A stretch of 64,000 nt of DNA from Solen grandis (GCA_021229015.1 CM037785.1:38870766-38934765), one strand, 5' to 3'; counted from the first letter of the stretch, positions 41,701-50,189 are shown. Program-made: numbers and translations. The notes: generated by a model from the letters alone, not told the origin.

Positions 41701-44700
41701 CAATGCACTTTTTATCCAATAATATCTACTTGCAATGGCATTGTTACCTTGATGTTTATTATAGCCGATAGTTTCAGTAATAGTCTTAAAACGCAGACAT
41801 CTTGTTTTTTTTTCTACAAGTCTCTTTCCAATAGGTAATTGTATTTGAAGTACACAAAAATTGATAACCAAACACTATTGTCCAAAATGAAACTAGGATA
41901 ATCATTGGACAACAATACACCTTTTGTCTATTTATGGTTGGTTACAGCAAAATGATGCAAAATTTGCATTAGGTTAATTGCTTTTCATTGATTAATCAAT
42001 TTTGCCTGATATTTTCAAAACTGACACAAGCACGTACATTACACAGTCACAGCAAAGAATATATATCTCGATACATTCCGTTCCATACGTTTTATGGGTA
42101 TAACAACCCGTTCTGAATTGTGAAATATAGACTACCGGTATATAGAGATAGATACAGTGACAAATGTGGATTGTTATGTTAGATTGGCCATTCTAACTAG
42201 ACTACAGTCTTTTTCTTTTGTTTCTGTGATGGTCATTATTTGTGATTATACATGTTGTTCTGCAACTTTATAATTAAAATATTAATTGGTCATTTATTAT
42301 ATTTTTAAAAAATCAATTTTATGATGTTTAGTTTGTTGTTAATATTATGCCCTTTAGACTTAGAATCACTTTAAAAAGTTAGTTGTAGTTATTTCATAAA
42401 ATGTCATATTTGATTTTGAAAATGTCACATTACTTATTGATATTGCCTCTGAAAGGGCCATTGTCCCATTGATGAAACTTCTTTCCCAATCACTGCTTTT
42501 AAAACAGTCTGATGAACAGTTTTAAGTCTAGGAATGTGTTAGAATGGAAATAGAGTTTTGTTTTGAGTGCTATATTGCAGAATAATGCACAGATATGACA
42601 TTTTCCAAGACTGTCATACATTCATCTTTCATCAAAAGTTCCTACACATTTTAGGTAGGAAGAAAAAAAACCTAAACATTTTTACTATATTGAGCCTTGT
42701 GTATCAATAGGAATAAATTGCATATGTTGGAAACATTCTTTTAATTACCTACTTAAACATTTTAATTACATTTGATAAAATCATGAGCTCAAATGATTTA
42801 ATCAAACAAAGATTATCTTAAATCTTAATTACTTAAATAAGAAAATTTCAATTTATCTGAGAAATTATACTATGTATATCCACGAGGAATGTCTTTTAGA
42901 ACAGCAATTAAATATAAACATTGATACAATTTCTATAGAATATCTCTGTAACTTAGTTGATGAGAAATAAATATCATATCTTAATTGGCTTAATAGATTA
43001 AAGGCCCCTGAGTATCAACGTAATTTGAGAAAATTTTATTGTTAACAAATTGTTTAGTAGAATTAATTCTTACAAATTGTAGTAATTTAAGAATAGATTC
43101 AAGATTTTACCATTCACTCTTTTTAAGTTCTAATAATTATACATCTGCTTTTTCAATGTTGATTGCCTTTCTGATGTTTTACAAAAAAGGAGTATTAATT
43201 GCACCACATAAAAATGGCATGATATCACATCCTGTCACAATATCCTGAAACCAGGAGGTGACCTTACATGATGAGCTCTAAACAAGGGAGGTAGAGCAGC
43301 AACATTTTATAATACTAAGGAGGGATCAAAGTTTCAAACCCATGTTTACAAAATCAAATGATAGAAGCTTCATTTTGTTGGGAAAGTAGGTAGCAATTTA
43401 GTTAAAAAATGTCAGTTTTTGACTAGGGGAATCCACCTGTAAAAGGTAGTAAATAAGCAAAAAAAAAAAAAAAAATCACTGACATATAGTGCAATACACA
43501 ACAAGAAAGTCAGTAGAACTGACAGATGCTCCCCGAAGAACGTCATTGTTACAAATAAGGCCTTGGTCAATGGGTGGGAGGATATGTTGAAATCCCCATT
43601 CCTAAATCATATCTATTCTCCTCATCAGATGAGATGTTTTACCAACTCTAATTTGGAGACTTAGTAACAGTTTACTATTTAATATGATAATACGTGTTAC
43701 TCATCAGATCTTTCATTGATTTTTTTTAAGTTTTTATACTACTAAAAATTAAGTCATACATTTCAATGTGTGCTCATATCAAAGAGGTTAACCAACACTC
43801 TTGACATATGACTGGATATTTGAAATAGTGTATAATGGCCTAAACAACAATTAGCTGACATGATTATGATTGACATTACTAGCATATTGAATTTTGTGAG
43901 GTTTTGTTTAAATGATATCTCCTGTTAAATTAGGCAAATGACATGAATATTAGTCAACAACATGGTAGTAGGGGCCATAACTCTCTTAAAAATTGAGGAA
44001 CCAGGTCACGTCGACGATATGCGTATCTACTCTTGGTAATAAAGCTTCCCATAAAGTTTCATTGAATTCAAGCCATTAGTTCCTGAGAAATAGCCCGGAC
44101 AAGAATCATGCAACATGAACTATAGGCCAAAAAGTCAAGGGCCCATAACTCTGTGAAAAATTGAGGAACCAGGTCACGCCGACGATATGCGTATCTACTC
44201 TTGGTGATAAAGCTTCCCATAAAGTTTTGTTGAATTCAAGCCATTAGTTCCTGAGAAATAAGCCGGACAAGAATCATGCAATATGTACTATAGGCCAAAA
44301 AGTCAATGGGCCTTAACTCTTGAAAAATTAGGAACGGTCAGCGACGATATGCGATCTCTCTTGGTAATAAAGCTTCCCATAAAGTTTCATTGAATTCAAG
44401 CCATTAGTTCCTGAGAAATAGCCCGGACAAGAATCATGCAATTTGTACTATAGGCCGAAAAGTCAATGGGCCATAACTCTGTGAAAAATTGAGGAACCAG
44501 GTCACGCCGACGATATGCGTATCTACTCTTGGTGATAAAGCTTCCCATAAAGTTTTGTTGAATTCAAGCCATTAATTCCTGAGAAATAGCCCGGACAAGA
44601 ATCATGCAATGTGAACTATAGGCCAAAAAGTCAAGGGGCCTTAACTCTGTGAAATATTTAGGAATCGGGTCATGCTGACGATATGCCATCTCCTCTTGGT

Positions 44701-44925
44701 AATAAAGCTTCCATAAAGTTTCGTTGAATTCAAGCCGTTAGTTCCTGAGAAATAGTCCGGACAAGGAAAGTGTGACGGACGGACGGACGGACGGACGGAC
44801 GAACGGACGGACGAAGCGGCGACTATATGCGTCACCTTCGGTGAGCATAATAAAATCACCACAACATGCTGTGTAAGACTTACTCTCTTGTACGTCTGTG
44901 TATTTTGTCTGAAGAATTTCATTCT
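14403..44925 (-). CDS. Gene B: long coiled-coil protein, C-terminal ~480 residues
   Basis: Thirteen minus-strand exons (44925-44884, 39536-39486, 35006-34925, 34503-34426, 33471-33338, 32029-31960, 29613-29520, 28138-28052, 27382-27305, 26577-26412, 25277-25144, 23822-23714, 14722-14403) join with all phases matching and no internal stop. The first about 370 residues are Glu/Lys/Gln/Leu-rich heptad sequence with no Pro until the end of exon 12, so one long coiled coil. The last 105 residues are Ser/Pro/Asn/Gly-rich and end in the basic stretch ENRRRIAAILGRK. No motor, LRR, ankyrin, lamin-tail or other named domain is visible, and I do not recognise the family. A structural or ciliary/centrosomal scaffold is a guess from composition only. 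The 5' end is missing: the first visible exon starts with two bases completing a codon, and no upstream exon was found up to 55 kb; the 100-N gap could hide it. Confidence 0.85.
16199..16440 (-). mobile_element. 240-bp palindromic MITE, copy 4
   Basis: Complete copy in reverse orientation with TTAA at both ends and the central hairpin. Part of the hairpin is degraded (GTAACTTGGAGG). Confidence 0.85.
16840..17010. repeat. Degraded dispersed repeat (ATATTCATGAAGT family)
   Basis: CTCATGAATATTCATGTAC, ACAGACTGTGTAGAA, TGTATGAGCAAGCAGAGGAG and the ATCAGAGG block correspond, in inverse orientation, to 22740-22990. Related fragments occur near 6185-6240 and 45410-45560. Confidence 0.5.
17321..18586 (+). 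mobile_element. CAAGAGGGCC-type element with 161-bp units
   Basis: Begins CAAGAGGGCCAAGATGGCCC (hairpin) then CGCTCACCTGAG. The interior consists of units starting GAAGATGCTAGAGTG; the last three are nearly identical and spaced about 161 bp (near 17970, 18131, 18292 and 18452). A (GGAC)n tract follows (18485-18530). It ends with hairpin CTCATCCTGAGCAC/GTGCTCAGGTGAGCT and A5. The interior sequence is unrelated to the copy at 11626. Confidence 0.8.
18679..18920 (-). mobile_element. 240-bp palindromic MITE, copy 5
   Basis: Complete reverse copy, about 90 bases after the end of the element at 17321-18586. Confidence 0.85.
20116..20300. mobile_element. GTGACAG/GACAGACAG repeat, copy 1
   Basis: Contains GCTGTAAGCAG at one side, AAAAAGTGTG, a GACAGACAG tract, AAAAGTGATCCCTATGTGTC and CAGCAGGGGACAC at the other. 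Related copies lie at 27173-27285, 30780-30870 and 56083-56233. Confidence 0.5.
20938..21178 (+). mobile_element. 240-bp palindromic MITE, copy 6
   Basis: Complete copy with TTAA ends and central hairpin, followed by a T-run at about 21186. Confidence 0.85.
21284..21303 (+). repeat. Poly(G) run of 20
   Basis: Twenty consecutive G on the plus strand, so C20 in the sense of gene B, inside its last intron. Confidence 0.9.
22740..22990. repeat. Degraded dispersed repeat, MITE-like
   Basis: Starts TTAACCAGTTACTTCATGTAGACTC..., related in its first bases to the 240-bp MITE, and ends ATGGGTTAAG. The middle contains CTCCTATAGGAG and repeated ATATTCATGAAGT. It is a member of the family at 16840-17010. 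Confidence 0.45.
23465..23712. repeat. CACATGACCCTCTGTGT minisatellite
   Basis: About ten variants of TCACATGACYCTCWGTGT and CACATGACCTCCTGTAT. The array stops at the splice donor of gene B exon 12 (exon begins at 23714). Confidence 0.8.
23714..23822 (-). CDS. Gene B exon 12 (coiled coil end)
   Basis: Acceptor TTCTCAG, donor CAG|GTAATA. It encodes IKHLQETVRKECEERFELTE followed by ALSAAKEELLILKKPA. The Pro near the end marks the end of the coil. Phase 0 to 1. Confidence 0.85.
24130..24740. repeat. Tandem array, ~160-bp unit
   Basis: Four units with GAGCCC...GACAC, TTTTGACCTTTGACCCCAGA, TGACCTTTGAGCT, TCTTCTCTAG and CAAGTTATTTC. The GTTATTT landmark recurs at 24312, 24471 and 24633 (159 and 162 bp). 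Confidence 0.7.
25144..25277 (-). CDS. Gene B exon 11
   Basis: Acceptor CCATAG, donor GAG|GTAACT; 44 residues of coiled coil including MKLKTQLRETHQELEETREV. Phase 1 to 0. Confidence 0.85.
25816..25835. repeat. (ATG)n microsatellite in gene B intron
   Basis: Seven ATG/GAT units between exons 10 and 11. Confidence 0.8.
26412..26577 (-). CDS. Gene B exon 10
   Basis: Acceptor GCCATAG, donor CTGG|GTAAGT; 55 residues of coiled coil including SRRKAKEMEDELRREIASLK. Phase 0 to 1. Confidence 0.85.
27003..27135 (-). mobile_element. tRNA-derived SINE fragment
   Basis: On the minus strand it reads a tRNA-like head with AAAGCATCTGCCCC and B-box GTGGGTTCAATTCC, the same as 35065-35397. Only the head and the first part of the body remain. 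Confidence 0.55.
27173..27285. mobile_element. GTGACAG/GACAGACAG repeat, copy 2
   Basis: GTGTCACCTACTGATG, GTGTGACAGACAGA, AAAAGTGATCCCTATATGTC and TTACAGCAGATGACAC, in the same order as at 20116 and 56083. Confidence 0.5.
27305..27382 (-). CDS. Gene B exon 9
   Basis: Acceptor GTTACAG, donor AAG|GTGCGG; 26 residues, ELEIEKSKYRELMKKYQMGS then QETEDK. Phase 0 to 0. Confidence 0.8.
28052..28138 (-). CDS. Gene B exon 8
   Basis: Acceptor AAACAG, donor ATG|GTAAGT; 29 residues including LEAAIQKEKERHARELQNLE. Phase 0 to 0. Confidence 0.85.
29100..29260 (-). mobile_element. SINE body fragment
   Basis: GTGTGGTATTACATCCAGTG, CACATTATTCCGACA and ATACCAGTGCCATTTTCATG match the body of 63148-63370. Confidence 0.45.
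29325..29440 (-). mobile_element. Second SINE type, fragment
   Basis: Plus strand GGTTGGACCAGTACTT...GATTCAAACTTACAACCCTC; on the minus strand GTAAGTTTGAATCC resembles a tRNA B-box. Related stretches: 32150-32250, 51647-51845, 53510-53620, with partial ones near 22676 and 35480. Confidence 0.45.
29520..29613 (-). CDS. Gene B exon 7
   Basis: Acceptor GTTACAG, donor AAG|GTAAAA; 31 residues, EAMITSHQNRIEQLRESFKE then KLAEADSWQEK. Phase 2 to 0. Confidence 0.85.
30780..30870. mobile_element. GTGACAG/GACAGACAG repeat, copy 3
   Basis: CACAAGAGACACCTGCTGACA, GACAGACGGACGG, AAAAGTGATCTCTGTGTCAC and TTACAGCAGGTGACAG. Confidence 0.5.
31960..32029 (-). CDS. Gene B exon 6
   Basis: Acceptor CTTTCAG, donor AAAG|GTAAGT; 22 residues, ETKELKESFFRAKEEIDNLK then QE. 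Phase 1 to 2. Confidence 0.85.
32150..32250 (-). mobile_element. Second SINE type, fragment
   Basis: GTACCTGGAAAAGTCATAAA followed by GTTCAAACCCACAACC, whose complement is a tRNA B-box-like GGGTTTGAAC. Lies in the intron upstream of gene B exon 6. Confidence 0.4.
32310..32480. repeat. ACCGATTTT/AAATCGGT repeat patch
   Basis: Repeated ACCGATTTT, ACCGGTTTT and the inverse AAAATCGGTC within 170 bases suggest a small fold-back or decayed repeat. No other copy is seen in the window. Confidence 0.4.
33338..33471 (-). CDS. Gene B exon 5
   Basis: Acceptor CCCCAG, donor ATCA|GTGAGT; 44 residues, LKSDLQKKESDLMGARRELK then a Gln run (QQQQ) and Ser/Thr/Lys. Phase 2 to 1. A short (CAT)n tract starts about 30 bases upstream of the acceptor. 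Confidence 0.85.
33505..33530. repeat. (CAT)n microsatellite
   Basis: About nine CAT units just upstream of gene B exon 5. They produce the His-rich and Ile-rich chance frames here. Confidence 0.9.
33567..34216 (+). mobile_element. Element with nuclear-receptor palindromes, copy 1
   Basis: Begins CAAGGGTTGTCAGAACGACA then ATATGCCCCC. It contains three AGGTCAnnnTGACCT palindromes (33621-33635, 33766-33780, 33997-34011) and ends ATATGCCCCC...GGGGGGCATG with a hairpin. A GACCGACCGATGG tract precedes the end, as in the other CAAGAG elements. No ORF of its own. Confidence 0.7.
34426..34503 (-). CDS. Gene B exon 4
   Basis: Acceptor TGTTTAG, donor AAAA|GTAAGT; 25 residues, TKTSEVEELATTHRRKEQAL then EMTTQ. 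Phase 2 to 2. Confidence 0.85.
34925..35006 (-). CDS. Gene B exon 3
   Basis: Acceptor GTTTCAG, donor TATAA|GTAAGT; 26 residues, LRKELDDAIEKARSLQMESH then QFKEQY. Phase 1 to 2. Confidence 0.85.
35065..35397 (-). mobile_element. tRNA-derived SINE, near complete
   Basis: Minus strand: head with A-box-like GTGGTCAGAGCATCTGCC and B-box GTAGGTTCAATCCC, then a body shared with 63148-63370 (AGTCCTGACATTAACCTGACA on the plus strand) down to the TTTTAAAGTCC region. Pol III transcription is expected of the family, not shown. Confidence 0.65.
36740..37641 (+). mobile_element. CAAGAGGGCC-type element, decayed
   Basis: Left end GGAGGGCCATGATTGCCCTGG then a CTCACCTGAG remnant. Units of roughly 160 bp contain GGCGGCCATGTTTTTTTATG, TTCACCCAAGGATCATCC and GTCCAGTGGTTTCAG. 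The right end is CTCACCATGAGCACTTCGTG...CTCAGGTGAACTAAAAA. Sequence related to 47276-48286. Confidence 0.7.
38096..38549 (+). mobile_element. Fold-back element with tRNA-like core
   Basis: Perfect 18-bp terminal inverted repeat ATCAATCTCATTAAAATC (38096-38113 and 38532-38549). Further inverted pairs lie inside: GGATCTGAC/GTCAGATCC and TCAGATTGACC/GGTCAATCTGA. The centre (about 38268-38343) has a Pol III A-box-like TAGCTCATTCAGCTAGAGCA and a B-box-like GGGTTCGAGCCCC. Confidence 0.65.
38268..38343 (+). other. tRNA-like sequence within fold-back element
   Basis: The D-arm (GCTC...GAGC) and T-arm (CTGGGTTCGAGCCCCGG) can form, but the acceptor stem ends do not pair convincingly and no clean 7-bp acceptor is seen. 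It is therefore tRNA-derived rather than a functional tRNA gene. Confidence 0.55.
39486..39536 (-). CDS. Gene B exon 2 (51 nt)
   Basis: Acceptor CTTCCAG, donor GAAA|GTAAGT; 16 residues NVMLQSKCSEQENAKE plus split codons. Phase 1 to 1, so removable without a frameshift. Confidence 0.8.
40066..41450 (+). mobile_element. CAAGAGGGCC element, copy 2
   Basis: Nearly identical to 11626-13172 at the left end for over 300 bases and at the right end, with one or two fewer 165-bp units and a different number of CGCA repeats (41365-41390). Lies in gene B intron 1. Confidence 0.85.
43970..44850 (+). mobile_element. Tandem element with ~168-bp units
   Basis: Five units with GGGCCATAACTCTGTGAAAA, AGGTCACGCCGACGATATGC, AAAGCTTCCCATAAAGTTT and CCTGAGAAATAGCCCGGACA. 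The AAAGCTTCC landmark is at 44041, 44209, 44369, 44537 and 44704. A (GGAC)n tract and CACCTTCGGTG hairpin end follow. It lies just downstream, in gene B sense, of the first visible exon. Confidence 0.75.
44884..44925 (-). CDS. Gene B first visible exon (42 nt)
   Basis: Acceptor ATTCCAG, donor GAGA|GTAAGT; 13 residues NEILQTKYTDVQE plus split codons, exactly two heptads. Phase 1 to 1. Its resemblance to exon 2 (N-x-x-L-Q-x-K) and fitting phase support it despite its size. Confidence 0.7.
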
Positions 44926-45160
44926 CTGGAATATTCATAATAATGAAAGAAAATTCATTAAAAAAAGAGTAGCTCATAATTTTTTAAAGTACTTATATAA
45001 AAGGTGATTGTAATAATTGTTTATTTAGCACATGGTTGTCTGCCTAGACCAAAGATGAATCTGTAAAGATAGGGCCTTTTTACGTTTATGTATTCAGTAT
45101 TGTATGGTAGTATTTTAGTTTAATAAACAGTTATAGAAGCCAAGCCTGTTCAGATAAATC

Positions 45161-45325
45161 TTAACCCCCCAAAAGCCTAATCTGCAGAAAACCACAGTTA
45201 AACCTTCCAATTAATTAGCGAACAGCATAAAACCTGATCAGCCTGCGAGTTACTTGCAGGCTGATCTGGTTTTATGTTGTTCGCATAGGTCTTTTCATGG
45301 TTTCCTCTATGAGGGAAAGGGTTAA
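45161..45325 (+). mobile_element. 240-bp MITE, copy 7 (internally deleted)
   Basis: The TTAACCC left edge is fused to CTAATCTGCAG, with loss of about 75 bases; hairpin and right terminus are intact. Confidence 0.75.
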
Positions 45326-45782
45326 AGCTGAAAACTGTTTAGGCCTCAGTTACCCTGTGACCTGGCTTTTCTTTTGTAGTTTTATCGTGGCATTTTTGAC
45401 AGGGAAGGGCTAAGTCCCTACTTTACTTTCACAGAAATATTCATGTTCAAGTTTATGACTTGATGAAATTTATTTTCTCAACTTTACATGGATTATGAAA
45501 CTGATATTTTCTTAGCTATCTGAGCTACGATATTGTATGAAAGAGACCCGATGGTATTATGGATGTTTTTTTTGGCTTTTTTCATCAAATGTAGCTCAAA
45601 GGTCAAGGTTAACTGCATGATAAAGAGATCCATCCACTTAAGCAGCTGTCTAGATATTGAAGCAATCCAAAGAAGCACAAAGAAGTCATAGCAGATTAAC
45701 CAAAAGGTAAACCTGTCCAGATGCAACTTTTTTCATCAAAAGTAGGTCAAATGAAGGACGTAGAAGTTATAGCCAAGTTAAA

Positions 45783-46824
45783 CAAGAGGGCCATGATGGC
45801 CCTGGATCACTCACCTGGTATCATTAGGCTATGTCAAATCAAGTGACCTGGGGCAGAGCCAATTTTGACCCCAGAGTCATGATTTGAACAAACTTTGTAG
45901 AGGTCTATTAGCCCACATTACGTACCAAATATCTAAACTCCAGACCTTGTGATTTTTGAAAAGAAGATTTTTCTAGTTTTTTTTCCAAAATAAGTCTATG
46001 TAAAATCAAGTGATCCCTTGGGCGGGGCCAATTTTCACCATATATCTAAACCCCAGGCCATGTGTTTTCTAGTTTTCTAAAAAGAAGAATTTTCAAGTTA
46101 TTTCTATATTAGCCTATGTAAAATCAGGTGACCCCTATGGCGGGGCCAAATTTGACCCCAGGGCCATGATTTGAACAAACTAAGTATAGATCCACTAGAC
46201 AATGCATGATTCATGATTTGAACAAACTTGGTAGAGGTCTATTAGCCCAGTTACATACCAAATATCTAAACTCCAGGCTTTGTGATTTCTGAGAAGAAGA
46301 TTTTTCAGGTTTCTCCTATATTAGTCTATGTTAAATAAAGTGACCCCTGGGGTGGGGCCAATTTTGACCCCAGGGTCATGATTTAAACAAACTTAGAAGA
46401 GATCCACTAGACAATGCTACACACCAAATATCTAAACACCAGGCCTTGTGGTTTCTGAGAAGATTTTTCAAGTTTTTTCCTATATTAGCCTATGTAAAAT
46501 CAGGGACTCATTTGGTGGGGCCAAATTTGACCCAATGGTCATGATTTGTAAAAACATGGTAGAGACCCAGTAGACAATGCTACATACCAAATATCTAAAC
46601 TCCAGGCCTTGTGGTTTCTGAGAAGGAGATTTTTCAAGTTTTTCCTATATTAGCCTATGTTAAATAATGTGACCCCTGGGGCGGGGCCAATTTTGACCCC
46701 AGGGTCATAATTTGAACAATCTTGGTAGAGAGTCATAAGATCATGCTACATAACAAAAATCAAAAGGCTAGGCCTTGTGGTTTTGGAGAAGAAGATTTTT
46801 AAAATTTTCATTTTTAAAATCTAT
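45783..46824 (+). mobile_element. CAAGAGGGCC element, cut by assembly gap
   Basis: Left hairpin and CACTCACCTGG, then diverged ~160-bp units (GTGACCCCTGGGGCGGGGCC). The sequence stops in the gap before the right end. Related to 57476-59784. Confidence 0.75.
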
Positions 46825-46924
46825 NNNNNNNNNNNNNNNNNNNNNNNNNNNNNNNNNNNNNNNNNNNNNNNNNNNNNNNNNNNNNNNNNNNNNNNNNNNN
46901 NNNNNNNNNNNNNNNNNNNNNNNN
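46825..46924. other. Assembly gap (100 N)
   Basis: Exactly 100 undetermined bases, the usual placeholder for unknown length, inside a tandem-repeat element. It could hide the missing right end of the element and upstream exons of gene B. Confidence 0.95.
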
Positions 46925-47275
46925 GAAGCCACATGTACTGAAAAGCGGTCAACTTTTATATCCTCAAAATGACATTAAAAAAAAAAGAAAGAAGAAGAAA
47001 CATCAAATTACCATGTAGCATTACAGAATTCAAATCCATTTAGTATAACACAAATATTTCTATATATTAATATTCATCAATCATATATTTATAAATATTC
47101 ATGAGATAAAGTGTTAAGTATTAACAAAATTAAATGTAATATTTCATCCTCTTTTCTTTCTAAGACAAATATATCCACCATCAAAGGGGATTTATTTTTC
47201 AAAAGGAAATGGCTTGGTATATCACATATCTTTACAGTAATATAGGAGTACACTGTATTTCAAGAGTGATAGAAA

Positions 47276-48286
47276 CAAGAGGCCCATGATGGCCCTAAAT
47301 CGCTCACCTGAGATAAATAGGTTGACCCAAGAAACATCTGTACCAATTTATTTTAAAATCTGGCCAGTAGCTTTGAAGAAGATGATTTTTAAAGTTTTCA
47401 TATTTTTTTTCTTTTGTTGCCATGGCAACAAGAGTTCTATATGGATCAAGTTTATTTTAGCAACTTTTGTGAAGGTTGTCCCAAGGATCATTCCTGCCAA
47501 GTTTAATCAAATTCTGTCCAGTGGTTTCAGAGGAGATGTTGTTTAAAGTTTTCCCTATATACAAATAAGGCAAATAAGCCCCGCCCCTGGCGGCCATATT
47601 TTTTTATGGATCGGAATAATTTTAGCAACTTTGGTAGAGGTTGACCCAAGGAACATCTGTACCAATTTATTTTAAAATCTGGCCAGTAGTTTTGAAGAAG
47701 ATGATTTTTAAAGTTTTCATATTTTTTTTCTTTTTGTTGCCATGGCAACCAGAGTTCTACATGGATCAAGTTTATTTTAGCAACTTTTGTGAAGGTTCAC
47801 CCAAGGATCATCCCTGCCAAGTTTAATCAAATTCTGTCCAGCGGTTTCAGAGGAGATGTTGTTTAAAGGTTTCTCTATATACATATAAGGCAAATAAGCC
47901 CCGCCCCTGGCGGCCATGTTTTTTTACGGATCGGAATAATTTTAGCAACTTTGGTAGAGGTTGACCCAAGGAACATCTGTACCAATTTATTTTGAAATCT
48001 GGCCAGTAGTTTTGAAGGAGATGATTTTTAAAGTTTTCAAATTATTTTTCTTTTTGTTGCCATGGCAACCAGAGTTCTTCATGGATCAACTTTATTTTAG
48101 CAACTTTTGTAGAGCCTCACCCAAGGAACATTCCTGCCAAGTTTCATTAAATTCTATCCAGTGGTTTCAGAGAAGATGTCGTTTAAAGCAAATTGTTGAC
48201 GACGGACGACGCACGACAACGGACGCCGGACGAAGGGCGATCACAAAAGCTCACCTTGAGCACTTTGTGCTCAGGTGAGCTAAAAA
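47276..48286 (+). mobile_element. CAAGAGGGCC-type element, 320-bp double units
   Basis: Left CAAGAGGCCCATGATGGCCC hairpin and CGCTCACCTGAG. Three double units contain GTTGCCATGGCAACCAGAGT (47418, 47737, 48055) and GGCGGCCATGTTTTTTTACG. It ends with a GACGACGGACG tract and hairpin CTCACCTTGAGCACTTTGTG...CTCAGGTGAGCTAAAAA. Confidence 0.8.
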
Positions 48287-49074
48287 GTGATATATAATAG
48301 GTCCTAAAGATTCTTTTGATTTATCACACTCATTTCATTTATGCCACCATTTACAATTGAAAATGCTTGGAGAAATAAACTGTATAATGCATTTTTTTCC
48401 TTTCTTTCCCAATTTCCTTGTGCTTTCAAAATATCCCATGGGGAGCCTCAACTCATCAAGATGACTTCCTGTGATTCAAAAATGACAATCAATTTGAATC
48501 AACACAATATTACATGACAATAAGTGTACAGGAAACTGTAAGTGCCACAAATATGATAAAGATGACATCACATCTTATATTTCATGGTGTATGGTATGGT
48601 AATATTTTTCATGAATATTTCACAGTTATATGAAAAAAGCAAGGAATATTTTTAAAGCTTTTAACTCAAGTAATTGCCCTAATTTACTGACTGCAACATG
48701 TTCCATATATACATTCTCGTGAACTTGCGCAACTATACACAACCATTTGCAATGAAAAATGCTTATAGAAATAAAACAACCGTATAATGCTGATATACAT
48801 TTTAGCAAGCTAAATAACACTGGAAAAATCATGTATTTCAATATTATTACATAACAAAACCATACAAAAATCAACAAATAAACAAGACTGCTCTGTACAT
48901 TCAACAGCAAAAAGAATCTTAGCTAAAAACACATCACTGTAAAGTAATACATATATGTAACTTAAGCAAAACTAGAAGTATCACTTAATATGATAAATAC
49001 CCCTGCATTCCTCCCCGTTTTCCAGTATCATAAATGAATGTAGAACTGGACTATTTGAGTTTACCGTCCCTTCG

Positions 49075-49230
49075 ACAGTATTTCAGTCATATAGCAATGT
49101 CCAGCTAATTACAGGTGGAGGAAGACTCCGAATGCACGGAGGCATCCAGGTGGAACCACCGACCTACCGCAAGCCAGCTGGATGAATGTAGGAACGGATG
49201 TGACAGAATAAGAAGAATGAATATGATTCC
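49075..49230. repeat. Dispersed repeat fragment
   Basis: ACAGTATTTCAGTCATATAG followed by AATTACAGGTGGAGGAAGAC is echoed, in diverged form, near 19840-19930, indicating a dispersed family. Confidence 0.4.
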
Positions 49231-49632
49231 TATGAAACTCCCACTTCTATTAAGTGTGGATATAACTAGAAATGTGTCCAGAGGACACAGATGCCCCCAC
49301 CCATCACATTTCCAAAACACAGGCCCACACTCAGGTGTGAAAGTCATGTCTTATAGCTTTATTTGTTATTTTTCACTGCTGCCCAAGCAACTACTTTATT
49401 TATATGTAGTTACATTAGTTTTGCACCAAACCCTCTTACTTAAATATTTAATTGATTATTATGTGGACTGTTATTATTACACACTAAGTATGATAAGTAG
49501 ATGAACAACGTTGAAATATAGTAAAAGTTAGATTGTAAGCATCATGTACATGGTTCAGTTTTAGGTGTTTATGACTTTTTTTACTATGAACATTTCCACA
49601 CTTTGAGCTTTACAGTTAAGTCATTATTCCTC

Positions 49633-49871
49633 TTAACCCTTCCCCTCATATAGACTCATTTTGACGCACTCAATAGGTACCACATAAAGCCTGATCTGCA
49701 GAAAACCACAGTTAAACCTTATCAAATTTAATTGTAAAATCCTCATTACCACCACTGAGGAGCAGCGAACAGCATAAAACCTGATCAGCCTCAAGTTACT
49801 CGCAGGCTGATCTGGTTTTATGCTGTTCGCATAGGTCTTTTCATGGATTCCTCTATGAGGAAAAGGGTTAA
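49633..49871 (+). mobile_element. 240-bp palindromic MITE, copy 8
   Basis: Complete copy with small deletions (TTCCAGA near 49749 and CTGCG near 49792). TTAA at both ends. Confidence 0.85.
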
Positions 49872-50189
49872 TCCACATTGTTGCAATACTGAAAACACAT
49901 TACCATAAGGCAACTAATAGTTTTCTAGAAAGAAAAATACATGTATATAATATTTGTGGTTGGGACTTGACTGAAGTATTCAAAACCCTATAAAATGGTT
50001 ATAAGAATTAATGCATACACATGATATTTAAGGGTTTATAAACACTTTTTTTTTCCTTTTTTTTCCGCATGGTGTAAACGGAGGATCAACAGCTTCAACC
50101 TGAGCAATATTTTGTTCAACTTGTGGTTATTATGATAAGTTTGGATAAGACTTAGTTGATTCAATATTGTACTATAAGTAGGTTAGGGT

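Noticed and set aside
41275..41871. 198-codon minus-strand frame
   Set aside because: Its C-terminal half is the antisense of an element right end (CGCACG microsatellite); the remainder has no domain or splice support.
14403..44925. Assigning gene B to kinesin, lamin, myosin tail or LRRC45
   Set aside because: No motor, lamin-tail Ig fold, CaaX box or LRR is visible, and heptad sequence alone matches any coiled coil; the tail fits none of them.
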